A DNA stretch of 17,683 nucleotides, taken from the NCBI GenBank assembly GCA_003170325.1, contig PMZP01000020.1, positions 1-17,683 of the forward strand, read 5' to 3'. This DNA comes from Candidatus Tayloriibacteriota bacterium. Its GTDB lineage: Bacteria; Patescibacteriota; Minisyncoccia; Phycocordibacterales; PALSA-1337. The translations under genes were made by a program, and so were the position numbers. Of this stretch, positions 1-6,724 are shown one piece after another; the first letter of the stretch is position 1; each line of letters begins with the position of its first letter. Under the pieces are notes generated by a model. That model searched no databases and had not been told where the DNA came from. It saw only the letters and a list, made by a program, of their open reading frames with translations.

Positions 1-246
1 GTTCGAAGAAGTATTTTTGATCAAATCGGATTATTTGATGATAAGTATTTTATCTATTATGAGGAAGCGGATCTTTGCTACCGAGCCAAAATGAAGGGAT
101 TTTCAGTTTATTATTGGCCAGACGCGGTTGTTTACCATGATTACGCGCGAAACAGTTCCAAAGGGATGAATTTGCATCTTTTCCGTCATCTATCAAGTAT
201 CTATAGGTTTTTCCACAAGTATTCCAAGAAGGGTATATGTGGATAG
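1..246 (+). CDS. Family 2 glycosyltransferase, C-terminal fragment
   Basis: The reading frame is open from the first base and ends at TAG 244-246, giving the last 81 residues of a protein whose start lies outside the window. The segment GLFDDKYFIYYEEADLCYR followed by a Pro-Asp-Ala-Val-Val-Tyr-His stretch is the typical end of the catalytic domain in rhamnosyltransferase-like GT2 enzymes, where the Glu-Glu-Asp triad lies near the acceptor site. These enzymes transfer a sugar from a nucleotide donor to a growing surface polysaccharide at the cytoplasmic face of the membrane. Donor and acceptor cannot be told from this fragment. It is followed 30 bp later by the pilin gene, which has its own promoter, so the two are probably separate units. 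Confidence 0.8.
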   Translation, partial: VRRSIFDQIGLFDDKYFIYYEEADLCYRAKMKGFSVYYWPDAVVYHDYARNSSKGMNLHLFRHLSSIYRFFHKYSKKGICG

Positions 247-261
247 TCCGTCAGATTTCTG

Positions 262-270
262 TGCTACAAT
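262..270 (+). promoter_or_regulatory. Extended -10 promoter of the pilin gene
   Basis: TGC followed by TACAAT (hexamer 265-270) is an extended -10 element. The hexamer starts 12 nt before the ATG at 277, so transcription would begin on the A of the start codon. No convincing -35 lies 16-18 nt upstream. No Shine-Dalgarno is present, which fits a leaderless message. Confidence 0.6.
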
Positions 271-276
271 TACACC

Positions 277-777
277 ATGAAAAAACACAATCTATTTAGG
301 GGTTTTACGCTTATCGAAATGCTAGTGGTCATCGCCATCATCGCCATTTTGACCGGTGTCGTCCTGGCATCCCTCTCTGGTGCTAAATCCAAATCGCGCG
401 ACGGCAAGCGCATATCGGATATCTCGCAGATACAGCTGGCTTTGGAACAGTATTTTGATAGGTGTCAGGCATATCCATCTACATTGACTACTGGAACGAA
501 CTGCATTGCAAGTAATGGAGCAACTGTCCATTTGAGCGATTTTATTTCGGCGATTCCTTCGCAACCGACTGGGGGTAGTGTGGTCCAAACGACTTACGGC
601 TACTATGTTTCAGCTGTTTCAGATTACGTACTGGTTGCATTTCTTGAGAACTCTAGCGATGTCCTTAAAGACAGCTTAACCAATTCAACAAAACCATCAT
701 GGGCCACAACAGCCGATTGTACAGCTACCGTAAAGAATAACGATAAATCATATCACTACTGCGTCGGTCCAAAATAA
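277..777 (+). CDS. Type IV major-pilin-like protein (PilA/GspG type)
   Basis: The 166-residue product starts with a short basic leader and a class III cleavage site (Gly9|Phe10, motif GFTLIEML), with the conserved Glu at mature position 5 and one hydrophobic helix (about residues 10-32) that serves as membrane anchor and fibre core. Downstream, SRDGKRISDISQIQLALEQY resembles the start of the globular head in PilA/GspG-type pilins. The head carries four cysteines (CQAYP, NCIA, DCTA, HYCVG), possibly two disulphides. Prepilin peptidase, encoded 22 bp downstream, would process it. It is likely the main or a major subunit, because it has its own promoter and stands apart from the minor pilin operon. 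The head sequence is not recognisable beyond this. Confidence 0.85.
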   Translation: MKKHNLFRGFTLIEMLVVIAIIAILTGVVLASLSGAKSKSRDGKRISDISQIQLALEQYFDRCQAYPSTLTTGTNCIASNGATVHLSDFISAIPSQPTGGSVVQTTYGYYVSAVSDYVLVAFLENSSDVLKDSLTNSTKPSWATTADCTATVKNNDKSYHYCVGPK

Positions 778-799
778 TTCACGCCACCTCTAAAGCCCG

Positions 800-1603
800 A
801 TGGATACGTTCTCACTCATACTCTCGTTCGTCTTCGGCACTATCGTCGGCAGTTTTCTCAATGTGGTGTCATTGCGATTCAATACCGGTGTCGGCGTGAA
901 TGGCCGATCGAAATGCATGTCCTGCGGCAATCAATTGACTTGGAAGGAACTGATCCCCTTGTTGAGCTTCGCTTACCAGAAGGGAAGCTGTAAGAAGTGC
1001 AAGAGCAAGATCTCCTGGCAATACCCGCTAGTTGAATTCGGCGCCGGGGTGGTCTTCGTCATGATCTTCTTGACCTTCCCGCCACTCACGTTTTTCTCGG
1101 CAGTGACGACGGCGATCTATATCATCGCCACCTGCCTTCTGATAGTCATCTCCGTTTATGACATCAAGCACAAGATCATACCGGATTCATTCGTCTATTC
1201 GTTCGCGTTGCTATCACTTGTCAATCTCTGCGTTGGCGGGACTTCATGGAGTCACGTGCCAAGCATCGCAGCATTCGTAGCCGGACCGGCCTTGGCACTG
1301 CCGTTCGCTCTGATCTGGCTCATCTCCAAAGGCACTTGGATGGGCTTGGGCGATGCCAAACTGGTCCTAGGCATCGGCTGGTTCCTGGGTATCTCGGCTG
1401 GAATAAATGCCATAGTTCTGGCCTTTTGGATCGCCGCGGTCGTGAGCGTTGTCTGGCTTTTCGCGACTTATCGTCGATTCAAGCCGCGGACGGAGATACC
1501 ATTCGGGCCGTATCTCATCTTGGGGATGTATCTGGTCCTCCTCTTCGGCATCCAAGTCATCGATGTCGGCATGCTGAAGGTAGTTTGGAACTCGTTTCTT
1601 TGA
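800..1603 (+). CDS. pilD: Prepilin peptidase / N-methyltransferase (PilD type)
   Basis: This 267-residue polytopic membrane enzyme cleaves the leader of type IV prepilins and usually methylates the new N-terminal Phe. The N-terminal part has the FGTIVGSFLNVV segment and two Cys-x2-Cys pairs (C39/C42 and C64/C67), the zinc-binding cytoplasmic loop of complete bifunctional enzymes. The two catalytic aspartates are visible: D121 in YDIKHKIIPD and D185 in the GLGDAKL motif (GxGD aspartyl protease family). About seven further hydrophobic segments follow. It sits 22 bp behind the pilin gene and is probably read from the same promoter. No Shine-Dalgarno precedes the ATG. Confidence 0.93.
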   Translation: MDTFSLILSFVFGTIVGSFLNVVSLRFNTGVGVNGRSKCMSCGNQLTWKELIPLLSFAYQKGSCKKCKSKISWQYPLVEFGAGVVFVMIFLTFPPLTFFSAVTTAIYIIATCLLIVISVYDIKHKIIPDSFVYSFALLSLVNLCVGGTSWSHVPSIAAFVAGPALALPFALIWLISKGTWMGLGDAKLVLGIGWFLGISAGINAIVLAFWIAAVVSVVWLFATYRRFKPRTEIPFGPYLILGMYLVLLFGIQVIDVGMLKVVWNSFL

Positions 1604-1618
1604 GGTATTTGGGCTATA

Positions 1619-1645
1619 TACGAGATTCTCGCGAGACGCTATAAT
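1619..1645 (+). promoter_or_regulatory. Promoter box of the minor pilin operon, shared with 8559-8585
   Basis: A perfect TATAAT (1640-1645) begins 13 nt before the ATG at 1653. Just upstream, TACGAGATTCTCGC (1619-1632) contains the near-palindrome CGAGA-T-TCTCG and runs into a second palindrome, TCTCGCGAGA (1627-1636). The whole 27 bp matches 8559-8585 at 25 positions. The palindrome lies between the -35 and -10 zones, where a repressor could block RNA polymerase. The operator role is inferred. Confidence 0.6.
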
Positions 1646-1652
1646 TAAGCAA

Positions 1653-2255
1653 ATGAAATCCAAGCTCTCTCATAAATTTGTCAGCGGGTTCACTCTGATC
1701 GAGCTCATGGTCACCGTCGGCATCTTCGCCTTCATGACCGCGCTCATCCTGGCTCGTTACAGTTCCTTCAATTCCGGTACTTTGCTGACCAACACCGCTT
1801 ATGACATTGCCTTGACTATCCGCCAAGCACAGACGTATGGAATGAGCGTGATGACGAATAATGCTAGTAGTCCGAATTTTAGTTCTGCTTATGGAGTTTA
1901 TTTTAACAAATCAACGACGTCGTTGTTTAAGTTTGTTGCAAATAGCGGCATGTATGGTGGCAATACTTATAGTCCGCTATCTGATAGTACTATAAACACT
2001 TATAACTTGAAGCAAGGCGCAACAATTAAAAGTCTTTGCGCGGGAAATATTTGTAGTGGTTCGTCCCAAAATTTCCAAATGAGCATTATGTTTTTGAGAC
2101 CTGACCCGAGCGCTATTATTTCTTATAGTACGTCCAATGGAAATGGAGCTTGGTCGACAGGAATTAGCTCTGCTCAAATAGTGGTAACTTCAGGTGATGG
2201 TTCAAATAGCCACACTATAGTTATTCGTCAAAACGGCCAGATCAGCGTCCAATAA
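1653..2255 (+). CDS. Minor pseudopilin, FimT/GspH-like
   Basis: The 200-residue product has a class III prepilin leader cleaved at Gly12|Phe13 (GFTLIELMV, Glu at mature position 5) and a single hydrophobic helix. The following ALILARYSSFNSG...IALTIRQAQTYGMSV pattern is characteristic of GspH/FimT pseudopilins, which sit at the pilus tip and help start assembly. The last part (SAQIVVTSGDGSNSHTIVIRQNGQISVQ) resembles the beta-strand end of that family. It is first in a four-gene operon with spacings of 8, 9 and 1 bp. Base composition changes inside the gene: the anchor-coding part is clearly more GC-rich than the head-coding part from about 1850 onward. Confidence 0.85.
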   Translation: MKSKLSHKFVSGFTLIELMVTVGIFAFMTALILARYSSFNSGTLLTNTAYDIALTIRQAQTYGMSVMTNNASSPNFSSAYGVYFNKSTTSLFKFVANSGMYGGNTYSPLSDSTINTYNLKQGATIKSLCAGNICSGSSQNFQMSIMFLRPDPSAIISYSTSNGNGAWSTGISSAQIVVTSGDGSNSHTIVIRQNGQISVQ

Positions 2256-2263
2256 TTATTTTT

Positions 2264-2932
2264 ATGCGCATTCAGAACAAACAAAACGGTTTCACTCTTC
2301 TAGAAATGCTGGTTTCGCTGGCTATCTTCACTGTCGTAGCCGTATTTGCTGTTGGGGCCTTGGTGCGAATCACCGGATTGAACAGGCGAGCGCAGACCTT
2401 GCAGTCATCTATGACCAACATGTCATTTGCACTGGAATCAATGTCTAGGGAAATGCGCGTCGGGTCGAATTTTAATTGTGGTGACACCAATTCTTGGTCA
2501 CAAAATGGTTCATCTGCGTTGAATAATAATCTAACAAGTAGCGCTGGCGGTTCACCCTGTCTAATAACTTCAACACCGTCGCAAGTCAATGCACGCATCA
2601 TAGCGTTCCAGTCAGCCAATGTCGTTAATTGCTCCGGAACTCCTTACAGATTGGTATATGCGTATGCCTTCAAACCAATCAGTGCTAATGTTTGGCAACT
2701 TCAAAAAGCTCAGCAGACGGCTTGCAACCAAAATTTAGCTTATCCAGGGGACTTCTCGTCTATCCTAGATGATACGAATATGACCTTGAATGGCTATGAA
2801 TTAGGGGCGTTCGGAGGTCCGGGAAGTTATTCGTGGATCTTTATTCGCCTTAAAGGATATGCCGGTGTGCGCGTACAGGATCAGAATTATTTTGACGTTC
2901 AGACGAGCATTTCCCAGCGCATTTCTGATTAA
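2264..2932 (+). CDS. Minor pseudopilin, PilW/GspJ-like
   Basis: The 222-residue protein has a prepilin leader cleaved at Gly9|Phe10 (GFTLLEMLVSLAIF, Glu at mature position 5) and one hydrophobic helix. The segment LQSSMTNMSFALESMSREMRVG after the anchor is typical of PilW/GspJ minor pilins, where an amphipathic helix continues into the head. Several cysteines (NCGD, PCLI, NCSG, TACNQ) may form disulphides. It starts 8 bp behind the FimT-like gene with no ribosome binding site in the A/T-rich spacer. It is likely part of a tip complex with its neighbours. The assignment to PilW rather than another J-type pseudopilin is by pattern and order only. Confidence 0.75.
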   Translation: MRIQNKQNGFTLLEMLVSLAIFTVVAVFAVGALVRITGLNRRAQTLQSSMTNMSFALESMSREMRVGSNFNCGDTNSWSQNGSSALNNNLTSSAGGSPCLITSTPSQVNARIIAFQSANVVNCSGTPYRLVYAYAFKPISANVWQLQKAQQTACNQNLAYPGDFSSILDDTNMTLNGYELGAFGGPGSYSWIFIRLKGYAGVRVQDQNYFDVQTSISQRISD

Positions 2933-2941
2933 TTTTATTTC

Positions 2942-3586
2942 ATGAATACAAGATTTCAAAAAGGATTCACGATAGTTGAGACATTAGTGGCTATTACCAT
3001 TCTGATGATCGCCATTGCCGGACCATTAACAGTAGCCAACAAAGCATATACCGCCGCTTTGGACGCGCGCAACGTGGCCATCGCCAACAATCTGGCACAG
3101 GAGGGACTTGAGGAGCTTAATAATTTCAAGGATAACTTAACGATGACTCTGACGTTCGTCGGAAGCAACCAGCTCTATACGATAGCATGGTCATCTTTTG
3201 AAGCGTCATATATAAGTGGTGATCAAACTAGCGGCTGTGTGACTGCAACAGTACCTATTTCAGCTGTAGGCGCTTGTGGAATAAGCCTAGGCGTGAGCTC
3301 GAATTTGGCTTTTAACGGCGACGCTTTGACTGTCGGCCACTGCGACAACAATAATAATTGTCAGTTGACACAGAGTGATATGAACCTTGGTTACACTTAT
3401 GGTACTAGCTACACTAGTGGTGCGGGGGATGTAAGTACCACACCTTTTACCAGATATTTTTATCTGACTCAGACAGGTAGTGACGTAAATCAATATTTAG
3501 CAACCGTAGTGGTTTCTTGGAATACCGGATCGGTCAGCAACCAGGTGCAATTGCAGGAATTACTGACTAATTATCCGCGACAATAA
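2942..3586 (+). CDS. Minor pseudopilin, PilV/GspI-like
   Basis: The 214-residue product has a leader cleaved at Gly8|Phe9 (GFTIVETLVAITIL, Glu at mature position 5) and a hydrophobic helix. The segment ALDARNVAIANNLAQEGLEELNNFKDN closely follows the PilV/GspI pattern, in which a LAQEGLE-like turn follows the anchor helix. The head is rich in Ser, Thr, Asn and Gly and not otherwise recognisable. It is third in the minor pilin operon, 9 bp behind the PilW-like gene. Such proteins join the pilus-initiating tip complex and may affect adhesion or DNA uptake; which applies here cannot be seen. Confidence 0.78.
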   Translation: MNTRFQKGFTIVETLVAITILMIAIAGPLTVANKAYTAALDARNVAIANNLAQEGLEELNNFKDNLTMTLTFVGSNQLYTIAWSSFEASYISGDQTSGCVTATVPISAVGACGISLGVSSNLAFNGDALTVGHCDNNNNCQLTQSDMNLGYTYGTSYTSGAGDVSTTPFTRYFYLTQTGSDVNQYLATVVVSWNTGSVSNQVQLQELLTNYPRQ

Positions 3587-3587
3587 T

Positions 3588-4124
3588 ATGAGGAGAAAAG
3601 CAAATTCAAAAGGATACACGCTTCTCTTCGCCATCATTGTCTCGACGGTTGTCTTGTCGGTGGCCGCATTCATTTTGACAATCAGCCGCAAGCAATTTCT
3701 CCTAGCTTCAGCGTCGCGCGATTCGACAGTAGCGTTTTACGCGGCCGATAGTGGCATCGAGTGTGCCATGGAGGCGAATGCTAATAATAATCTAGTGCCA
3801 ATAACCCCAGGTGATACAACTCATTCATTTACTTCCATTACGTGCGGTAGCGCGACACCAGTAACCCCGATATATTCTTCGATTTTAGTATCATCTGCTC
3901 CGCCTAACACGAATTTTATTGCCACGAATCTAATCCAAACTCAACAAATGATGTTTTCATTTACTTCTACGTGTGTAGTTTTGACTATTACTGATGGTAA
4001 AGATTCAAGCGGTCGTATGACAGTCATAGATTCACGTGGGTACAATGTCGGATGTAATAGCGGTGGTCCTTTACCAGGTCCACGAGACGAGGAACGCGCT
4101 ATTCGAGTTGTTGAACACAACTGA
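3588..4124 (+). CDS. PilX-like minor pilin component
   Basis: The 178-residue product begins with a basic leader and a GYTLLFAIIVSTVV hydrophobic segment. Mature position 5 is Phe rather than Glu, as is common in PilX- and GspK-type components. The AFYAADSGIECAMEA stretch at about residues 48-62 is the hallmark of PilX-like proteins. It starts 1 bp after the previous stop and is last in the operon. An AGGAG lies just after the ATG rather than before it, so it cannot act as a normal ribosome binding site for this start. Translation is probably coupled to the gene upstream. Confidence 0.75.
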   Translation: MRRKANSKGYTLLFAIIVSTVVLSVAAFILTISRKQFLLASASRDSTVAFYAADSGIECAMEANANNNLVPITPGDTTHSFTSITCGSATPVTPIYSSILVSSAPPNTNFIATNLIQTQQMMFSFTSTCVVLTITDGKDSSGRMTVIDSRGYNVGCNSGGPLPGPRDEERAIRVVEHN

Positions 4125-4152
4125 TTATAGTTTCTACATAATCTGGCCATAC

Positions 4153-4181
4153 TTCATACTTTATACCTCATGCTATATACT
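4153..4181 (+). promoter_or_regulatory. ligA promoter
   Basis: TTCATA (4153-4158) and TATACT (4176-4181) are separated by 17 nt. The -10 starts 12 nt before the ligA ATG, so the +1 would be the A of the start codon. An alternative extended -10 reading, TGC-TATATA (4171-4179), would move the +1 two nucleotides upstream. Confidence 0.55.
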
Positions 4182-4187
4182 TAGCGC

Positions 4188-6335
4188 ATGGATTCCCGTG
4201 CACCAAAAGAGGTCAGAGAACGCTTGGAAAAGCTCAAGAAAAGCCTTGAGCGGCATAGGCGTTTGTATCATACGCTCGACAAGCCGGAGATCTCGGATGA
4301 GGCTTATGATTCGCTGGTCAGGGAATTGGAAGCCATCGAGGCCGAATACCCAGAATTGAAGTCGGCTGATAGTCCGACAGAGCGTGTCGGCGGAGAGCCG
4401 CGGAAAGAGTTCACAAAGGTCAAGCATGCCGTGCCGCAGTGGTCTTTCGACGACGTCTTTGATTTCAATGAATTGGAGAAATGGGAGGAGAAAGTGCGCA
4501 ATTTCATGCGCAAGGCCGGCATCGGCGATGAGAAGCTCACGTATTGTTGTGAATTGAAGTTCGATGGGCTTAAGATCGTTCTGACTTACCAGAATGGGGT
4601 CTTGGTCCAAGCGGCCACGCGTGGTGACGGGGTCGTCGGGGAGGATGTGACGCGAAATGTGAAGACGATCGAATCAATTCCATTGAAGCTTCAAGCTCCT
4701 GAATCACTAATCGTTGTGGGCGAGATCTGGATGGCGACCAAGGAATTGAAGCGCATCAATGAAGAGCGGGCAAAGGCAGGCGAGCCGCTCTACGCCAATA
4801 CTCGGAACTTGGCGGCCGGTTCGCTACGTCAATTGGATCCGAAGATCACGGCGGCGCGCAAGCTGGATTCATTTATTTATGATATTGATCAGATAGAAAT
4901 GTATGCAGATGTGCGCCCGCTTGGCAAAGGACTTTCGGCGACTGCGAAGCACGAAGACGAAACGTCCGGAGCCAAAAGGGCGCAGTTGGTGACGTTCAAA
5001 GGACGCGAAACTGCCTTTCCTGTCAGCCAATCAGCCGAGCTCGAATTGCTGGCCAAGCTGGGATTCAAGACCAATCCGCACTTCAAGGTATTTGATTCGG
5101 TGATCGGCGTGCAGAAGTTCTACGAAGAATGGACCAAGAAGCGGCACGATCTGGCTTATGGGCTCGATGGCATCGTAATCAAAGTTGATTCCCGGAAGAT
5201 CCAGGAGGCGCTCGGCTACACCGGCAAATCGCCGCGCTGGGGAGTGGCCTATAAATTTCCGGCGGAACAGGTGACGACTGTCCTTGAAGACATCGTCTTC
5301 CAAATCGGGCGTACCGGAGTCATCACGCCCGTAGCAGTTTTGAGGCCGGTCTTGGTGGCCGGTTCGACAGTTTCGCGTGCCACACTTCACAATGAAGACG
5401 AGATCAAACGCCTCGATGTGCGTATTGGCGATACGGTCATCCTGCAGAAAGCCGGCGACGTCATTCCCGATATCGTCAGCGTGGTCGGAGAATTGAGGAG
5501 CAAAAATTCAAAGGCTTTCAAGTGGCCGACGCATATTTCGGCCTGCGGCGGAGACAGTCGCGTTGAAAGAGTGCCGGGCGAAGCGGCATGGCGCTGTGCC
5601 AACAAGGATTCATTCGAGCAGCAAAAGCGCAAGTTCCATTATTTCACGTCCAAGAAATGCTTCGATATCGACGGCCTCGGTCCGCAGATCTTGAATCAGC
5701 TCATAGAAGCCGGGCTCATCTCGACCTTTGACGACATATTCACTCTGAAGAAAGGCGACATCATGAATCTAGAGCGTTTCGCCGAGAAGTCGGCCGATAA
5801 TCTCATTGAAGCGATCCAAAGATCGAGAAAGATCACCTTACCACGTTTACTGGCGTCATTATCCATCCCTCAAGTTGGCGAAGAGACGGCTTATGATATT
5901 GGCAAGTATTTTAATGCTATGGAGACGATAATGCGGGCTTCTATGGAAGATTTCCAGGCGATCGATGGCGTCGGACCCAAAGTGGCCGAATCGATCTCCA
6001 CGTGGTTCAAGAATGGTGATAATCTAAAATTGGTCAAGAATCTATTGAAGCATGTGAGGATCGAAGACGTGCAAGCGGTTGGTGCTGGCTCTAATGTCGG
6101 CGCAGGGCGCTTAGAAGGCAAGTCGTTCGTCTTCACCGGTTCATTGCCGACCTTGGAGCGTGAATCGGCGCAGGCTATGGTCAGGCAAAATGGCGGCGAT
6201 GTTTCTAGTTCAGTTTCAAAAAAGACCTCATTCGTAGTCGCAGGCGAGGAGGCCGGGTCGAAACTCGACAAAGCCCGGGAATTTGGGGTGAAGATCATTT
6301 CGGAGGCAGAATTCCTAGGAATGGTTAATGGCTAG
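4188..6335 (+). CDS. ligA: NAD-dependent DNA ligase
   Basis: LigA seals nicks between Okazaki fragments and after repair, using NAD+. The 715-residue protein has the family order: Ia domain (residues 1-70, with HRRLYHTLDKPEISD), adenylation domain with catalytic K124 in CELKFDG and the downstream ATRGDG, DGIVIKVD and WGVAYKFP motifs, an OB fold with GRTGVITPVAVL, a zinc-finger region, helix-hairpin-helix repeats (VGEETAYDIG, IDGVGPKVAESI) and a C-terminal BRCT domain (residues 640-715). Two points are odd. The zinc site keeps only C453 and C470, while the expected first and fourth ligands are replaced (about I450 and S475). About 36 extra residues lie at 240-282 compared with E. coli LigA. 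The ATG is supported by the promoter placed 12 nt upstream. Confidence 0.95.
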   Translation: MDSRAPKEVRERLEKLKKSLERHRRLYHTLDKPEISDEAYDSLVRELEAIEAEYPELKSADSPTERVGGEPRKEFTKVKHAVPQWSFDDVFDFNELEKWEEKVRNFMRKAGIGDEKLTYCCELKFDGLKIVLTYQNGVLVQAATRGDGVVGEDVTRNVKTIESIPLKLQAPESLIVVGEIWMATKELKRINEERAKAGEPLYANTRNLAAGSLRQLDPKITAARKLDSFIYDIDQIEMYADVRPLGKGLSATAKHEDETSGAKRAQLVTFKGRETAFPVSQSAELELLAKLGFKTNPHFKVFDSVIGVQKFYEEWTKKRHDLAYGLDGIVIKVDSRKIQEALGYTGKSPRWGVAYKFPAEQVTTVLEDIVFQIGRTGVITPVAVLRPVLVAGSTVSRATLHNEDEIKRLDVRIGDTVILQKAGDVIPDIVSVVGELRSKNSKAFKWPTHISACGGDSRVERVPGEAAWRCANKDSFEQQKRKFHYFTSKKCFDIDGLGPQILNQLIEAGLISTFDDIFTLKKGDIMNLERFAEKSADNLIEAIQRSRKITLPRLLASLSIPQVGEETAYDIGKYFNAMETIMRASMEDFQAIDGVGPKVAESISTWFKNGDNLKLVKNLLKHVRIEDVQAVGAGSNVGAGRLEGKSFVFTGSLPTLERESAQAMVRQNGGDVSSSVSKKTSFVVAGEEAGSKLDKAREFGVKIISEAEFLGMVNG

Positions 6336-6348
6336 GTCAGACCTAGCC
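6330..6348 (+). terminator. Hairpin over the ligA stop codon
   Basis: GGCTAGGT (6330-6337) and ACCTAGCC (6341-6348) form a perfect 8-bp stem with a 3-nt CAG loop. The ligA stop codon TAG (6333-6335) is inside the left arm. No T-tract follows, so it is not a classical intrinsic terminator. It may end or stabilise the ligA message before the gatC promoter begins. Confidence 0.45.
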
Positions 6349-6364
6349 GGAGAAAACTCTTAGC

Positions 6365-6393
6365 TTTACCGTGCGCCCAATGATTGCTACACT
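6365..6393 (+). promoter_or_regulatory. gatC promoter
   Basis: TTTACC (6365-6370) and TACACT (6388-6393) are separated by 17 nt, with TGC just before the -10 (extended -10). The -10 starts 12 nt before the ATG at 6400, consistent with a leaderless gatCA message. Confidence 0.6.
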
Positions 6394-6399
6394 CTTTCT

Positions 6400-6693
6400 A
6401 TGATAACCCCCAAAGAACTCGATCATCTGGCTACTTTGAGCCGCATAAAGCTCACCGAGGACGACAAGAAGTCGCTCATCAAGGAGTTCGATTCCATTCT
6501 GGCGTATATCGACCAGTTAAAGAAAGTCCCGGTGAAAATGGATGCGGAGGGACGTGTCGGTGCCGTCAAGAACGTCATGCGGCCCGACGTGGTAGCGTCG
6601 ATTTCAAGTGAAGACCGTGAGCGATTGCTGAACGAAGCGCCTGACAGAGAAGGCGACTTTATCGCCGTGAAGAAGATCATCGCGCAGGATTGA
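6400..6693 (+). CDS. gatC: Aspartyl/glutamyl-tRNA amidotransferase subunit C
   Basis: GatC is the small belt-like subunit that holds GatA and GatB together in the enzyme that converts Glu-tRNA(Gln) and/or Asp-tRNA(Asn) to the amidated forms. The 97-residue product has the family pattern: LDHLATLSRIKLTEDDKKSL at the N-terminus, FDSILAYIDQLKKV in the middle, and a C-terminal RPDVV...LLNEAP...FIAVKKII segment that normally wraps around GatA. Length is normal. gatA follows after 31 bp. gatB is not in the window, so it must be elsewhere in the genome if the complex is functional. Confidence 0.93.
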   Translation: MITPKELDHLATLSRIKLTEDDKKSLIKEFDSILAYIDQLKKVPVKMDAEGRVGAVKNVMRPDVVASISSEDRERLLNEAPDREGDFIAVKKIIAQD

Positions 6694-6724
6694 GGCAAGA
6701 TTTACGATTTACGAATAAGCGCAC

